Shown: piece after piece, positions 19,152 through 28,601 of the stretch
Numbering within the stretch: position 1 is the first letter of the stretch
Layout: every line of letters starts with the position of its first letter
Source of the DNA: Kibdelosporangium banguiense
GTDB lineage: Bacteria; Actinomycetota; Actinomycetes; Mycobacteriales; Pseudonocardiaceae
Assembly: GCF_017876405.1 (NCBI RefSeq)
Contig: NZ_JAGINW010000001.1
Span: 12,661,203 to 12,725,202, forward strand
Length of the DNA: 64,000 nucleotides
Reading direction: 5' to 3'
Position numbers and translations under genes: made by a program
The notes under the pieces: generated by a model
What the model was told of the DNA's origin: nothing
Database searches by the model: none
What the model saw: only the letters and a program-made list of their open reading frames with translations

Positions 19152-19793
19152 GTGAGGTTCCTTCGCCGCAACTCAGCCGAGAACAACGACGCCGCCGTCG
19201 AGGAGACGCCAGCGGACGTCGAGGAGCCCACGCACAAGGCTTTCACTGCCGGCAAAGGGAAACCGACGCCGAAGCGGCGTGAGGCCGAGGCCCGCAGGCG
19301 CGGTCCGGTCGCACCCGCGCCGAAAACCACGCGTGAGGCGATGAAGCGGGCCCGTGCCACGCGCGGGTCGAAGGAAGATCGTCGCGAGGCGGCCAGGGAG
19401 CGCCGTGAGCGCATGATGGCCGGCGACGACAAGTACTTGATGCCGCGTGACCGTGGACCGGTCAAGGCGTACGTACGGGACCTGGTGGACTCGCGCCGCA
19501 ACCTGCTCGGCCTGTTCATGCCGCTGGCGATCGTGGTGTTCGTGGCCCTGCTGATCCCGAACCCGCTGGTGCAGAACTACGCCACGCTGCTGTGCCTGGC
19601 GATGCTGTTGATGATGATCTTCGAAGGGTTCCTCAACGGCCGCCGGGTGGCGAAGCTGGCGCGCGAGAAGTTCCCGAAGGAGACCATCAAGGGCGCGTCG
19701 ATCGGCTGGTACGCGTTCGTGCGCGGCAGCCAGATCCGCAAGCTGCGCGTGCCCAAGCCGCGCCTGCGGCCCGGGGATCCGATCCCGAACTAG
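19152..19793 (+). CDS. DUF3043 membrane protein
   Basis: A 213-aa protein of the actinobacterial DUF3043 family (Rv2206-like). The N-terminal ~115 residues are very basic and hydrophilic (GKPTPKRREAEARRRGP, RRERMMAGDDKYLMPRDRGP), followed by two membrane helices (~122-140 and ~146-165) and a basic C-terminus with REKFPKETIKGASIGWYAFVR. Function is unknown. GTG 19152 begins the usual MRFLRRNS. It is divergent from glycerate kinase with ~55 bp between, and ends at a bidirectional terminator. Confidence 0.9.
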   Translation: MRFLRRNSAENNDAAVEETPADVEEPTHKAFTAGKGKPTPKRREAEARRRGPVAPAPKTTREAMKRARATRGSKEDRREAARERRERMMAGDDKYLMPRDRGPVKAYVRDLVDSRRNLLGLFMPLAIVVFVALLIPNPLVQNYATLLCLAMLLMMIFEGFLNGRRVAKLAREKFPKETIKGASIGWYAFVRGSQIRKLRVPKPRLRPGDPIPN

Positions 19794-19802
19794 TGGTTTT
19801 CC

Positions 19803-19836
19803 CCAAAGGGGCGCCTCCCGCGAGGCGCCCCTTTGG
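19803..19836. terminator. Bidirectional hairpin terminator
   Basis: A 15-bp perfect stem, CCAAAGGGGCGCCTC (19803-19817) with GAGGCGCCCCTTTGG (19822-19836), loop CCGC, separates the convergent DUF3043 and aldo/keto reductase genes. TTTT precedes it on the left. Confidence 0.8.
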
Positions 19837-19839
19837 CGT

Positions 19840-20826
19840 TCACGGCGTGTGCGTCAGCCGCGGGTCGGTGATGACCGCGTCGTCGAGCACGGCGTCGATC
19901 TTGTCGAGCAGGTCGGACTCAAGGACCTTGCCGGACGCCTTGACGTTCTCGGTGACCTGCTCGGGCCGGGAGGCGCCGATGATCGCCGAGGCGACGTTCT
20001 TGTTCTGCAGCACCCACGCGACCGCGAGCTGCGCCAGGCTGAGCCCAGCCTCATCGGCGATCGGCTTGAGCTGCTGTACCCGCTCGAGCACGTCGTCACG
20101 CAACCAGCGCTGCACGAAGTTCTTGCCCGACTCGTCGGTCGCCCGCGACCCGGCCGGAACCGGCTGCCCAGGCAGGTACTTGCCGGTCAGCACACCCTGC
20201 GCGATCGGCGAGAACACGACCTGGCTGATGCCCTCCCGCTCGGACGCGGGCACAACCTGCGACTCGATGACCCGCCACAGCATGGAGTACTGCGGCTGGT
20301 TGGAGATGAACGGCACGTTCAGCTCACGGGCCAGCGCCGCACCCCGGGTGATCTGCTCACCCGTCCACTCGGAGACCCCGATGTAGAGCACCTTGCCCTG
20401 CCGGACGAGGTCGGCGAACGCCAGCATCGTCTCCTCGAGCGGGACAGTGCGGTCGAACCGGTGCGCCTGGTAGACGTCGATGTAGTCGGTCTGCAGCCGC
20501 CTGAGCGACCCATGCGCGGACTCAAGGATGTGCTTACGCCCAAGGCCCCGGTCGTTGGGGCCGCCCGGCCCGGTCGGCCAGTAGACCTTGGTCAGGATCT
20601 CCAGGCTCTCCCGCCGCTGCCCGGCCAGCGCCCGGCCGAGCACCTCCTCGGCCCTGGTGTTGGCATACACATCGGCCGTGTCGAACGTCGTGATCCCGGC
20701 ATCCAGCGCCGCCCGGACACAGGCATGCGCCTGATCCTCCTCGACCTGGGATCCATGCGTGATCCAGTTGCCGTACGAGATCTCACTGACCGACAGCCCA
20801 CTGCGGCCAAGTCTCCGAAACTCCAT
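19840..20826 (-). CDS. Aldo/keto reductase (Kv-beta/YghZ-like)
   Basis: A 328-aa NADPH-dependent oxidoreductase with the TIM-barrel catalytic tetrad visible: Asp and Tyr in FDTADVYANTRAEEVLGRAL, Lys in EILTKVYWP and His in DVYQAHRFD. The C-terminal cofactor segment SAIIGASRPEQVTENVKA is also present. The family acts on aldehydes and ketones, including methylglyoxal-like compounds; the substrate is unknown here. The ATG at 20826 is preferred over an in-frame GTG two codons upstream. It is flanked by cobS on the same strand but ~90 bp away, probably in a separate unit. Confidence 0.92.
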   Translation of the reverse strand: MEFRRLGRSGLSVSEISYGNWITHGSQVEEDQAHACVRAALDAGITTFDTADVYANTRAEEVLGRALAGQRRESLEILTKVYWPTGPGGPNDRGLGRKHILESAHGSLRRLQTDYIDVYQAHRFDRTVPLEETMLAFADLVRQGKVLYIGVSEWTGEQITRGAALARELNVPFISNQPQYSMLWRVIESQVVPASEREGISQVVFSPIAQGVLTGKYLPGQPVPAGSRATDESGKNFVQRWLRDDVLERVQQLKPIADEAGLSLAQLAVAWVLQNKNVASAIIGASRPEQVTENVKASGKVLESDLLDKIDAVLDDAVITDPRLTHTP

Positions 20827-20923
20827 GCGCACAACCTAGCCCGAAGGTCCTTTGCGGGGCTAACTACTGGAATAGCCGCAATCAGGTACGACGAACGTGG
20901 GCTTCAAGCCTACGGAGGTTCTC

Positions 20924-21634
20924 CTAGCCGGCCATGGCACAGACCACGAGGACAACGGTGGTGGTGAGCTCACAGGCGGCGCCCAGCACGTCGCCCGTCA
21001 CCCCGCCCAGCCTGCGCCGGATGTGCCACGTGAAGAGCATCAGCACCACGGCGGCAACGATCACCGAGACGGGGCCCGCCCAGAGTTTGCCGGGCACCAC
21101 CGGGACTGCGGCGAAGACCAGGAAGAAGAACCAGCCGGCGGGCACGTACACAGGCTGCGTGCTGGCCACCAAAGCGCCGAGTCCGTCAGGGCGCGCCGCA
21201 GGAACGCCGCTACGGCAGCACCACGAGAAAGCCGCACGCCCCACGACAAACGCGAGAACGACCGCTCCCCAATGGACAGACCCGATCGAAACCGCTTGCA
21301 GCCCAAGCACAACGATCAACGCCACCACAGCGAAAGCCCCGACACCGCCATCCTTCATCACGGCCAGAGCTCGCTCGGGCGGGCCGTAACAGCCCAGGCC
21401 GTCGGCTGTGTCGGCGAGGCCGTCGAGGTGCATGCCGCGGGTTGCCAGCGCCATGAGGCCGACGCACAGGAAGCCGCCGAGCAGGCCGTGGGCTCCCTGT
21501 AACAGTCCTGCGGCCGCCAGGCCCAGGAGCAGGCCGACCAGTGGGGCGAGGGCTATCGCGTTGCTCGCGGTTCGCCGGTCGACCTGGCCTGAGCCGATCG
21601 GCAGCACTGTCAGCCAGGAGAGGGCGAGGCGCAT
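20924..21634 (-). CDS. cobS: Adenosylcobinamide-GDP ribazoletransferase (cobalamin synthase)
   Basis: A 236-aa membrane enzyme joining alpha-ribazole (phosphate) to adenosylcobinamide-GDP, the last step of the nucleotide loop. Five or more hydrophobic helices are present. Family marks are FLTVLP-type LSWLTVLPIG near the start, TRGMHLDGLADTADGLG (acidic metal site), MKDGGVGAFAVVALI and RRLGGVTGDVLGA near the end. The ATG at 21634 shares one base with the cobT stop (TAATG), showing translational coupling. It is the last gene of cobU-cobT-cobS. Confidence 0.94.
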   Translation of the reverse strand: MRLALSWLTVLPIGSGQVDRRTASNAIALAPLVGLLLGLAAAGLLQGAHGLLGGFLCVGLMALATRGMHLDGLADTADGLGCYGPPERALAVMKDGGVGAFAVVALIVVLGLQAVSIGSVHWGAVVLAFVVGRAAFSWCCRSGVPAARPDGLGALVASTQPVYVPAGWFFFLVFAAVPVVPGKLWAGPVSVIVAAVVLMLFTWHIRRRLGGVTGDVLGAACELTTTVVLVVCAMAG

Positions 21635-22674
21635 TACTCCGGTCCGGAGATCCCGGCGTCCTGGAAGGTCGCCATCTCGGCCAGCACGCGGGTCGCCATC
21701 GCCAGCAGCGGCAACGCGGCCACCGCGCCGGAGCCCTCGCCCAGGCGCATCTTCATGTCCAGCATCGGCTCCAGCCCCAGCTGCTCCAGCGCCAGTTTGT
21801 GGGACGGCTCGGTCGACTGGTGCCCGGCGACCCACCACAGCCGGGCGCCCGGCGCGAGTTCCTCGGCCACCAGGGCAGCCGCCGTGGATACGACCCCGTC
21901 CAGGATGACCGGCGTCTTACGAACCGCTGCCTGTGCCAGAAACGCTGCCATGGCGGCGATGTCGGCACCGGCGGACGTCCGCAGCAATGCGAGTGGGTCG
22001 GCGCTGACCTGGCGGGCGCGACGCAGCGCGTCCCGGATCGCGGCTGTCTTGCGCATCCAGGTCCTGTCGTCGATTCCGGTGCCACGGCCGACGACGGCGA
22101 CCGGCTCCGCGCCGGTCAGCGCGGCCACGAGCACCGCCGCCGGAGTGGTGTTGCCGATGCCCATGTCGCCGGCGATCAGGACGTCCGCGCCGCCGTCGAC
22201 CTCCTGGTCGGCGATGGTTTTGCCGGCTTCGACCGCGGCCTTCAGCTCGTCCTCGGTCAGCGCGTCCTCGCGGTCGATCGAGCCGGAGCTCTGCCGGACC
22301 TTGAACTCGGTGACCTGCTCCGGCGCGGAGAGCTCGCCCGCCACCGACATGTCGACCACACGCACGGTCGCGCCCGCGGTCGCCGCGAGCACGTTCACCG
22401 CCGCGCCACCGGCCAGGAAGTTGGCCACCATCTGCGCGGTGACCTCGGAGGGGTACGCCGACACGCCGTTGGCCGCGACTCCGTGGTCCCCCGCGAAGAT
22501 CACCACCCGGGGCCGGGTGAACGGCTTCGGCGGGCACACGCCCTGGCATGAGGCCACCCACACGCCGAGGTCCTCGAGCCGGCCGAGTGCTCCGGACGGC
22601 TTGGTCAGCTGGTCCTGCCGGGCCAGTGCGTCCCGCTTGGCCGACTCGTCAGGTGGGGAAACGTAGGGGAACAC
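21634..22674 (-). CDS. cobT: Nicotinate-nucleotide:dimethylbenzimidazole phosphoribosyltransferase
   Basis: A 346-aa enzyme making alpha-ribazole phosphate for the lower ligand of cobalamin. Recognisable features are [13 protein letters not shown] near residue 25, the [19 protein letters not shown] segment, GIGNTTPAA and the C-terminal [16 protein letters not shown], which holds the catalytic Glu. It sits between cobU (18-bp gap) and cobS (1-bp overlap). No cobalamin riboswitch is visible ahead of the operon. Positional equivalent of Rv2207. Confidence 0.95.
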   Translation of the reverse strand: MFPYVSPPDESAKRDALARQDQLTKPSGALGRLEDLGVWVASCQGVCPPKPFTRPRVVIFAGDHGVAANGVSAYPSEVTAQMVANFLAGGAAVNVLAATAGATVRVVDMSVAGELSAPEQVTEFKVRQSSGSIDREDALTEDELKAAVEAGKTIADQEVDGGADVLIAGDMGIGNTTPAAVLVAALTGAEPVAVVGRGTGIDDRTWMRKTAAIRDALRRARQVSADPLALLRTSAGADIAAMAAFLAQAAVRKTPVILDGVVSTAAALVAEELAPGARLWWVAGHQSTEPSHKLALEQLGLEPMLDMKMRLGEGSGAVAALPLLAMATRVLAEMATFQDAGISGPE

Positions 22675-22692
22675 CCCAGAACCTCCGAAGAT

Positions 22693-23220
22693 CTAACGCA
22701 ACCGCATCGGAATACCGGCTACGAGCAGAAGGACCTCGTCGCAGCGTTGCGCCAACGCGGCGTTGAGGGCGCCGAGCTCGTCGCGGAAGAGCCTGCCAGA
22801 GCGCGTGTGGGGCACGACGCCCAGGCCGACTTCGGACGACACAAGCACGACACGGGCCTCCGTCGCGGCTACGGCCTCGACGAGCATCGCGCCTTCCCGG
22901 CGGACTAAATCGAGCCCTGCGCCTTCCCACGCACCCGCGGCGTCCATGACTCCGGTGAGCCACGTTGCCACGTCGTCGACGAGCGTCGCGCCCTTGGCCG
23001 CGCGCACCACGTCGGCCAGCTCACGCGACGCTTCGACCGTGCGCCACGTGTGCGGACGACGCGCTATGTGCGCATCGATCCGGGCCGTCCACTCTGGATC
23101 GGTCGGGTCGCGGCGGCCGGTGGCCACGTACATGACTTCCTCGTCGGCCGGCAGCAGTCCTTCGGCGTGTGCCGACTTGCCAGACCGGGCACCGCCCAGC
23201 ACCAATGTCCTGCGCGTCAC
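22693..23220 (-). CDS. cobU: Adenosylcobinamide kinase/guanylyltransferase
   Basis: A 175-aa bifunctional enzyme that phosphorylates and then guanylylates adenosylcobinamide. It has the P-loop GGARSGKS at residues ~8-15, VMYVATGR, the guanylylated-His region DAHIARRPHTWRTVE and VVLVSSEVGLGVVP. The GTG at 23220 is chosen, with GAGGGACAT directly before it; further in-frame starts upstream would add a basic tail outside the family. It is the first gene of the cobUTS operon, with only ~60 bp to the divergent small gene. Confidence 0.93.
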   Translation of the reverse strand: MTRRTLVLGGARSGKSAHAEGLLPADEEVMYVATGRRDPTDPEWTARIDAHIARRPHTWRTVEASRELADVVRAAKGATLVDDVATWLTGVMDAAGAWEGAGLDLVRREGAMLVEAVAATEARVVLVSSEVGLGVVPHTRSGRLFRDELGALNAALAQRCDEVLLLVAGIPMRLR

Positions 23221-23282
23221 ATGTCCCTCACGTCGCCGGGTGACATAGCCTCGGGGCAAAGTTACCGCTCCAAGGGGTCGAT

Positions 23283-23480
23283 GTGGACTATCGATGGCGC
23301 TGTCAGGACGCGCAAGGACGCGACATCCCTGGTGACGAGACGTTGTTCACCGGACAGACCGAGGCCGAGGACTGGCTACGGGAGACCTGGGCGGACCTGC
23401 TGGCGGCCGGTGTCGACCAGGTCACCCTGCTGCACGGCGAGGCCGAGGTCTACGGCCCGATGAGCCTGCACTCTGCCTGA
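23283..23480 (+). CDS. Small conserved hypothetical protein
   Basis: A 65-aa acidic protein with a regular alpha/beta-looking pattern, containing DYRWRCQDAQGRDIPGDE, EAEDWLRETWADLLAAGVDQ and VTLLHGEAEVYGPMSL. I recognise it as a short protein commonly found beside cobU in actinobacteria, but know no function. The GTG start at 23283 follows AAGGGG. It is transcribed divergently from cobU and ends just before a hairpin terminator shared with ilvE. Confidence 0.72.
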   Translation: MDYRWRCQDAQGRDIPGDETLFTGQTEAEDWLRETWADLLAAGVDQVTLLHGEAEVYGPMSLHSA

Positions 23481-23486
23481 AAGCCC

Positions 23487-23524
23487 GGGCAAGCCCCCGC
23501 CACCATCATGACGAGGGCTTGCCC
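23487..23524. terminator. Hairpin terminator (bidirectional)
   Basis: GGGCAAGCCC (23487-23496) pairs with GGGCTTGCCC (23515-23524) across an 18-nt loop, between the convergent 65-aa gene and ilvE. Confidence 0.65.
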
Positions 23525-23533
23525 AGCCAGGGA

Positions 23534-24625
23534 TCAGGCCAACCGGTGCAACCAGGAGTGCGTGTCGGGGGCGGCGCCGCGCTGCAGGTCGTTGAGGGCC
23601 TGACGCAGCTTCATGGTCACCTCGCCGGGCACGCCGCCCGCGATGGTGAACTCGCCCGCGCTGCTCTTGACCGAACCGACCGGGGTGATGACCGCCGCGG
23701 TGCCACAGCCGAAGACCTCGGTCAGCTCACCCGACTCGGCCTTCTTCTCCCACTCGTCGGTAGAGATCCGGCGTTCCTCCACTGTGTACCCGAGGTCGCG
23801 GGCCAGGGTCAGCAGGCTGTCGCGGGTGATGCCGGGCAGCAGCGCGCCGGACAGCTCCGGGGTCACCAGCCGGTTGCCGAACACGAAGAACAGGTTCATC
23901 GCGCCGACCTCCTCCACCCAGCGCCGCTCCACCGCGTCCAGCCAGACGACCTGGTCACAGCCCTCGGCCACGGCCTGCGCCTGGGCAACGAAGGACGCCG
24001 CGTAGTTGCCCGCGCACTTGGCAGCACCGGTACCACCGGGCGCCGCGCGCACGTAGTCAGTGCTCAGCCAGACCTTGACGGGCTTCACTCCGTTGGCGAA
24101 GTACGGCCCGGCCGGCGAGGCGATCAACGCGTACAGGTAGTGGTTGGCCGGCCGGTTCACGCCGAGCGTGGACTCGTCGGAGATCATGAACGGCCGCAGG
24201 TAAAGCGACGCTTCCTCACGGCCGGGCACCCACCTGCTGTCGACCCCGACCAGCTGGTGCAGCGACTCGATGAACAGCTCTGTCGGCAGCTGCGGCATCG
24301 CCATCCGGCGGGCCGAGTTCTGGAACCGTTCCGCGTTCGCCTCCGGCCGGAAGGCCACAATGGACCCATCCGGGTGCCGGTAGGCCTTGAGGCCTTCGAA
24401 GATCGCCTGACCGTAGTGCAGCACGGTCGCTGCCGGGTCGAGCGTGAGCGCGTGGTACGGCTCCAGAGCGGCGGAGTGCCAGCCCTGGTCGTGGCTCCAA
24501 CGGATCGTCACCATGTGGTCGGTGAAGTGCTGTCCGAAGCCAGGATTCGCCAATACCTCCGCGAGCCGCTCCGGGGTCGCCGGGGACGGGCTGGAGGACT
24601 GGGTGAAAGACAGCGTGGACGTCAT
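23534..24625 (-). CDS. ilvE: Branched-chain amino acid aminotransferase
   Basis: A 363-aa class IV PLP-dependent transaminase for the last step of Leu/Ile/Val synthesis. It shows [39 protein letters not shown], the Schiff-base Lys in [15 protein letters not shown] (near residue 205) and [14 protein letters not shown]. The length and residues match actinobacterial IlvE. The start is ATG 24625 (MTSTLSF); the frame stays open upstream to 25075 but that part has no homology. It is divergent from the small membrane protein gene. Confidence 0.95.
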   Translation of the reverse strand: MTSTLSFTQSSSPSPATPERLAEVLANPGFGQHFTDHMVTIRWSHDQGWHSAALEPYHALTLDPAATVLHYGQAIFEGLKAYRHPDGSIVAFRPEANAERFQNSARRMAMPQLPTELFIESLHQLVGVDSRWVPGREEASLYLRPFMISDESTLGVNRPANHYLYALIASPAGPYFANGVKPVKVWLSTDYVRAAPGGTGAAKCAGNYAASFVAQAQAVAEGCDQVVWLDAVERRWVEEVGAMNLFFVFGNRLVTPELSGALLPGITRDSLLTLARDLGYTVEERRISTDEWEKKAESGELTEVFGCGTAAVITPVGSVKSSAGEFTIAGGVPGEVTMKLRQALNDLQRGAAPDTHSWLHRLA

Positions 24626-24769
24626 GGCTGCACGGTAGTCGTCGTTCGCGTCCGAGAAAATCGCCATCCCGAGGATCGGACGTCCTACTTTCGGGTACAG
24701 CCTGCCCGGAAGGGCTTTTCCGGGCCGATCAGCGCCGGGACCGGCGTGCCGGCGCCTAGGATGGGGCTC

Positions 24770-25060
24770 GTGGCGAATAGCAAGCAGAACGCGGTCACAG
24801 CCGGTCCGGGCTCGGACTTCCGGGTGGCGACGCTCGGCGCGCTGATCCCGTTCGGTGCGGGGCTGATGTTCCTGGTGGGGTTCCTGTGGCTGACCTGGTT
24901 CGGCGTGGTCCTCGCGGCGGCGGGCTCGCTGTGGTGGGCGGTGTGGTGGCGCAAGAAGCACAACAAGAAGTTCTTCCCGCGGGACGTCGAGGGCGGCCCG
25001 TTCGTACTCACCATCGTCATCACGGTGATTCTGTTCATCGCCGCGCTGGCAAGCATGTGA
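24770..25060 (+). CDS. Small membrane protein, unknown function
   Basis: A 96-aa protein with three predicted membrane helices: [40 protein letters not shown] and the C-terminal [20 protein letters not shown] basic cytoplasmic patch [10 protein letters not shown] lies between helices 2 and 3. The GTG at 24770 is chosen because AGGATGGGG lies just before it; ATG 24761 is an alternative. It occupies the ilvE-gcvT junction where M. tuberculosis has the membrane protein Rv2209, but similarity to that protein was not checked. It ends at a strong hairpin. Confidence 0.7.
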   Translation: MANSKQNAVTAGPGSDFRVATLGALIPFGAGLMFLVGFLWLTWFGVVLAAAGSLWWAVWWRKKHNKKFFPRDVEGGPFVLTIVITVILFIAALASM

Positions 25061-25062
25061 GG

Positions 25063-25086
25063 GATGCCCCGGCACGCCGGGGCATC
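25063..25086. terminator. Hairpin terminator
   Basis: GATGCCCCGG (25063-25072) pairs with CCGGGGCATC (25077-25086) across the loop CACG, immediately after the small membrane protein stop. Confidence 0.7.
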
Positions 25087-25095
25087 ACGTCCTCA

Positions 25096-25138
25096 GGACG
25101 ACCCTGCTCGGTTGCCTTGCAACCTCGCCGGGTCGTCC
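25096..25138. repeat. Nested inverted repeat downstream of gcvT
   Basis: The outer arms GGACGACCC (25096-25104) and GGGTCGTCC (25130-25138) enclose an inner hairpin GGTTGC/GCAACC (25110-25115/25119-25124), separated by two unpaired 5-nt segments. It lies 40 bp past the gcvT stop on the minus strand and may terminate that operon. Confidence 0.55.
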
Positions 25139-25179
25139 GTCGTATCTTCCGGGGGACGACCCCCAGACCCCCGCAAGTC

Positions 25180-26265
25180 CTAGCGAACGTGGGTCTCCAC
25201 GAACGGCGCCTTGACGACCTCGCAGCGCAACTTGCGGCCGCGTACGTCCAGCACCACCTCGGCGCCCGGCTCGACCCCGGCCGCCGTGTCGATCAGCGCC
25301 AGCGCGATCCCGGTCTTCAGGGTCGGGGAGAACGTGCCGGACGTGGTCAGCCCGATCTGCTTGCCGTCCGCGTCCAGCACGGCCATGTCCGGCCGCGGAA
25401 CGCCACGCTCCAGCGCCTTCAGGCAGCGCAGCCGCCGGACCGGCCGGCCGCGCTCGGCCACCAGCGCGTCCCGGCCCCAGAACTCGTCCTTCGACCAGCC
25501 GACCGCCCACGCGGACCCGGCCTGCACCGGGCTGATCTCCAGCGACAGCTCGTGCCCGTGCAGCGGATAGCCCATTTCGGTGCGCAACGTGTCCCGCGCG
25601 CCCAGCCCGCACGGCGTGGCACCGGCCTCCAGCAGGGCCGACCACACCACGGGGGCGTCCGCCCAGCTCGGGATCAGCTCGTACCCGTGTTCGCCGGTGT
25701 ATCCGGTGCGGCAGACGCGGACGTCGATGCCGCGCCAGGACGCGTCCCGGTAGGCCATGTAGTCCAGCTCGGTCGGCAGGCCCAGACCGTCCAAAAGCGA
25801 CGCTGACCCCGGGCCCTGGACCGCCAGAACGGCGTGGTCCCGGTGTTCGTCGGTCACCGAGATCCCCGCAGGCGCGGCCTCGATCAGCCTGCGCGCCACC
25901 TCGGCGGTGTTGGCCGCGTTGGGCACCAGGAAGACGTCCTCGGGGCCGACGAGGTAGACGATGATGTCGTCGACCGTGCCGCCGGATTCGGTGCAGCACA
26001 ACGTGTACTGCGCCTTGCCCGGCTCGATCCGGCCCAGGTCGTTGGTCAGGCAGCGGTTGACGAACTCGGCCGCGCCCGGGCCGGTCACCCGGACCTTGCC
26101 CAGGTGCGAGACGTCGAAAACGCCGGTCCCCGTACGGACCGCCGTGTGCTCGGCGACCACTCCGGTCTTGTACTGGATCGGCATCTCCCAGCCCCCGAAG
26201 GGGGCGAAAGTCGCGTCGAGGCTCGCGTGCAGATCGTGCAGGGGCCCACGTAGCAGGTCAGTCAC
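25180..26265 (-). CDS. gcvT: Glycine cleavage system T protein (aminomethyltransferase)
   Basis: A 361-aa enzyme that releases ammonia from the lipoyl-bound aminomethyl group and passes the one-carbon unit to tetrahydrofolate. Typical segments are [42 protein letters not shown] with the catalytic Asp, [13 protein letters not shown] and the C-terminal [16 protein letters not shown]. The GTG at 26265 gives [16 protein letters not shown]; the frame continues upstream, overlapping the preceding gene in another frame. It is the last gene after two DUF2269-like genes, with an 11-bp gap. Confidence 0.95.
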   Translation of the reverse strand: MTDLLRGPLHDLHASLDATFAPFGGWEMPIQYKTGVVAEHTAVRTGTGVFDVSHLGKVRVTGPGAAEFVNRCLTNDLGRIEPGKAQYTLCCTESGGTVDDIIVYLVGPEDVFLVPNAANTAEVARRLIEAAPAGISVTDEHRDHAVLAVQGPGSASLLDGLGLPTELDYMAYRDASWRGIDVRVCRTGYTGEHGYELIPSWADAPVVWSALLEAGATPCGLGARDTLRTEMGYPLHGHELSLEISPVQAGSAWAVGWSKDEFWGRDALVAERGRPVRRLRCLKALERGVPRPDMAVLDADGKQIGLTTSGTFSPTLKTGIALALIDTAAGVEPGAEVVLDVRGRKLRCEVVKAPFVETHVR

Positions 26266-26276
26266 GGTCGCGAACG

Positions 26277-26729
26277 TTACAGGCCCGGCTTGATGATCAT
26301 GTCCAGCACGATGGCGATCATCACCACGGAATCGATTCGCATCACTTGGACGACCTTTCGGATCTTGGCCTGCGCGTCCGGCGCGTCGGCGCCGTAGCTT
26401 TCGGCGAGCTGGATGATCTGTTTGTACTCCGGCAGCAGATATGTCGCGGTCACCACCAGGAGAGTGGCGAAACCGAGCAGTGCGAGCGCGATCCACAAAT
26501 CGGTGAACCCGAAGCCGTCCTCGACGACAAGAAGGACGCCGCAGAACAGCACCAGGAACGCGGCGGGACCTTGTAATCTGGTGGCCAGCCATCGCGAGTC
26601 GCCGATGAATTCCACCATTTTCACCGGACCGCCTTTACTGGCCCGGCGACCGAGTGCGATCAGCAGAATATGGCTGCCGATCCAGATTATCGCGAAAACA
26701 ATGTGACCGAGCAGCAGCAGTTCACGCAT
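26277..26729 (-). CDS. DUF2269-like integral membrane protein, copy 2
   Basis: A 150-aa protein with four predicted helices (residues ~2-25, 52-70, 78-98 and 133-148). It begins [20 protein letters not shown] and ends [11 protein letters not shown], mirroring the upstream paralogue. Family placement in DUF2269 (predicted integral membrane) is by pattern. Function is unknown; a conserved His-Gly/His pattern near the first helix is compatible with cofactor or metal binding, but that is speculation. GTG 26738, which overlaps the stop of the upstream gene as GTGA, is an alternative start. Confidence 0.8.
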   Translation of the reverse strand: MRELLLLGHIVFAIIWIGSHILLIALGRRASKGGPVKMVEFIGDSRWLATRLQGPAAFLVLFCGVLLVVEDGFGFTDLWIALALLGFATLLVVTATYLLPEYKQIIQLAESYGADAPDAQAKIRKVVQVMRIDSVVMIAIVLDMIIKPGL

Positions 26730-26734
26730 CACGG

Positions 26735-27193
26735 TCACATTCCCGGTTTGGCGATCATGTCCAGCACGATCGCGATCATCAAGACCGCCTGCAGGATGGC
26801 CACCCGCCGCACGGCCTGGATCTTGGTCCGCACCTCGGCGGCATCCGCGCCCTTCTGCTCGGCCAGGGCGATGATCTGACGCGACTGCGGCGTCATGTAC
26901 CCGGCCCCCATCACGAGCAGCACCACGAACCCGATCAGCCCGAGCAGGATCCACAGATCACCGAACCCGAAACCGTCGACCACGACGAGGGCACCGCCGA
27001 ACAACAGCACCAGAACCCCGGAGACGGCCTGCAGCCCGCCGCCCAGCCAAATGGAGTCGGCCACGTACTGCACCATTCTGGCCGGCCCTTCCCGGCTGGC
27101 GCGGGCACCCAGCCACAGCATTCCGATATGGCTGCCGATCCAGATCACAGCGAACATGATGTGACCGAGCAGCAACAACTCGCGTGCGCCCAT
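26735..27193 (-). CDS. DUF2269-like integral membrane protein, copy 1
   Basis: A 152-aa paralogue of the next gene with the same helix layout. The start is [22 protein letters not shown] and the end IVLDMIAKPGM; the central DGFGFGDLWILLGLIGF matches [17 protein letters not shown] in the partner. The two genes are a tandem duplication and may form a heteromer. It is placed between an APC-type permease (24-bp gap) and its paralogue, in an apparent operon ending in gcvT. Confidence 0.82.
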   Translation of the reverse strand: MGARELLLLGHIMFAVIWIGSHIGMLWLGARASREGPARMVQYVADSIWLGGGLQAVSGVLVLLFGGALVVVDGFGFGDLWILLGLIGFVVLLVMGAGYMTPQSRQIIALAEQKGADAAEVRTKIQAVRRVAILQAVLMIAIVLDMIAKPGM

Positions 27194-27217
27194 GACCCCT
27201 CCTGGGAAAAACCGCGA

Positions 27218-28459
27218 CTACTTTCTGGCGTACCTGGAAATGATGGCTCCGGAAACGCACCCGGCCGTCATCACGAGCACCACGACGACCAGGTATTTCA
27301 CCGACATGTTCATTCCGACGAGCACCGAGAGGCCCAGCCCGAAACAGGCCGCCCGGCGCGGCCACGTCCGATCCGCCGGCGTGAGCAGCCGGGCAGAGGC
27401 GTTCGTGAACGCGTAGTAGAAGAGCAACAGGCACGCCGCGACCCCGATGGCCTGCGGCGGGTTGAGCAACGCGGCAGCCGCGGCGATCGCCACCCCGCTG
27501 AGCACGGCCGCGGGCGCGGAGACACCGCGCGGCCCGACGATCGACAACGACGGCGGCACATCGGAGAACTCGGCCATCGCGCTGAGCGTGCGCCGGATCG
27601 AGGCGACCGCCAGCAGCAGCCCGAACATCGTGGCGATGCCCGCGACCCCGGAGATCAACGGCTGGAAGAACTGCCCGTCCGCCGCCGCGAGCGCGTCCCG
27701 CAACGGCGCGGGCGACACGGCCATCCTGGGCCCGCCGAGCTGGTGGAGCGTGGCGCCGGCGACCGCGAGCCCGGCCACCAGCGTGACGATCATGAGCACC
27801 GGCACCGCGATGTGCATCTGGCGGACCGAGTACGTGCGGTCGGTCGACGACGTGACATGTTCGAAGCCGAGGAACCCGAAGAACATCAGCCCGGCCGCCG
27901 GCAACAGTCCGCCCACGTTGTCCGAACCGGCCACATCCGCGGGCAGTGGCACCGGATCAGGCGGAGCGATCGAGAAACACACCGCGACGTACAACGTGAG
28001 CGTGAGAACCACGGTCACGACGACGCCGATGACCAGTCCACGTGGTGGCCGGAAGCCGACTGCGTCGAGTGCCGTCGCCGCCAGGCTCACGCCGATCGCC
28101 GCGTACACCGGATGCTCGGGCAGGACGTACACACCGAACGTGCCCGCGACGGCGGCGCCCGCACAGATCCGGCCGACGAGCGCGGCACTGCCGGCCATCC
28201 GGCCCGGAAGAACCCCGAGCTGATGGCGCGTGTAGAGATATCCCCCACCCACCCCGGCATACCGCCGGGACTGGTCCCCGGTGGAGAACCCGCTGCACAA
28301 CGCGATGGAGAAGCCGATCACGATCCCGGCCAGCAGCCAGCGCCCGGCCGCCCCGGCCGCGGGCGCGAGCCCGGTGAGCAGGCCGGCCCCCAGCATCGCC
28401 GACAGTCCCGGTACGACTCCGGCGGCGACCTGCAGCCGGTGGGGGACGGCTTGTTTCAC
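27218..28459 (-). CDS. APC-superfamily amino acid permease-like transporter
   Basis: A 413-aa polytopic protein with about 11-12 membrane helices. The first helix region is VVPGLSAMLGAGLLTGLAPAAG, resembling the glycine-rich helix 1 of APC transporters, and YAGVGGGYLYTRHQLG and FFGFLGFEHVTSSTDRT correspond to the second and later APC signature regions. It probably moves an amino acid or amine across the membrane; the link with gcvT suggests glycine or a related compound, which is inference. GTG start 28459. It is divergent from the leucyl aminopeptidase gene with a ~140-bp gap. Confidence 0.82.
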   Translation of the reverse strand: MKQAVPHRLQVAAGVVPGLSAMLGAGLLTGLAPAAGAAGRWLLAGIVIGFSIALCSGFSTGDQSRRYAGVGGGYLYTRHQLGVLPGRMAGSAALVGRICAGAAVAGTFGVYVLPEHPVYAAIGVSLAATALDAVGFRPPRGLVIGVVVTVVLTLTLYVAVCFSIAPPDPVPLPADVAGSDNVGGLLPAAGLMFFGFLGFEHVTSSTDRTYSVRQMHIAVPVLMIVTLVAGLAVAGATLHQLGGPRMAVSPAPLRDALAAADGQFFQPLISGVAGIATMFGLLLAVASIRRTLSAMAEFSDVPPSLSIVGPRGVSAPAAVLSGVAIAAAAALLNPPQAIGVAACLLLFYYAFTNASARLLTPADRTWPRRAACFGLGLSVLVGMNMSVKYLVVVVLVMTAGCVSGAIISRYARK

Positions 28460-28601
28460 CCGGACACACTGTCAGACCGATCGCCCGGAACCAACAGCTC
28501 GTCAGTTGGTTCACCCCGTTGCGTCCTGCCCCTGACGGGTCCGGGACATCCGCAATGTCGTTAGCATGCGTCACTATCAACCGCCCGACGAGGAGTAGCC
28601 A

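Noticed and set aside
23221-23282. Possible cobalamin riboswitch ahead of cobU
   Set aside because: Only ~60 bp separate cobU from the divergent gene, too short, and I see no B12-box-like sequence.
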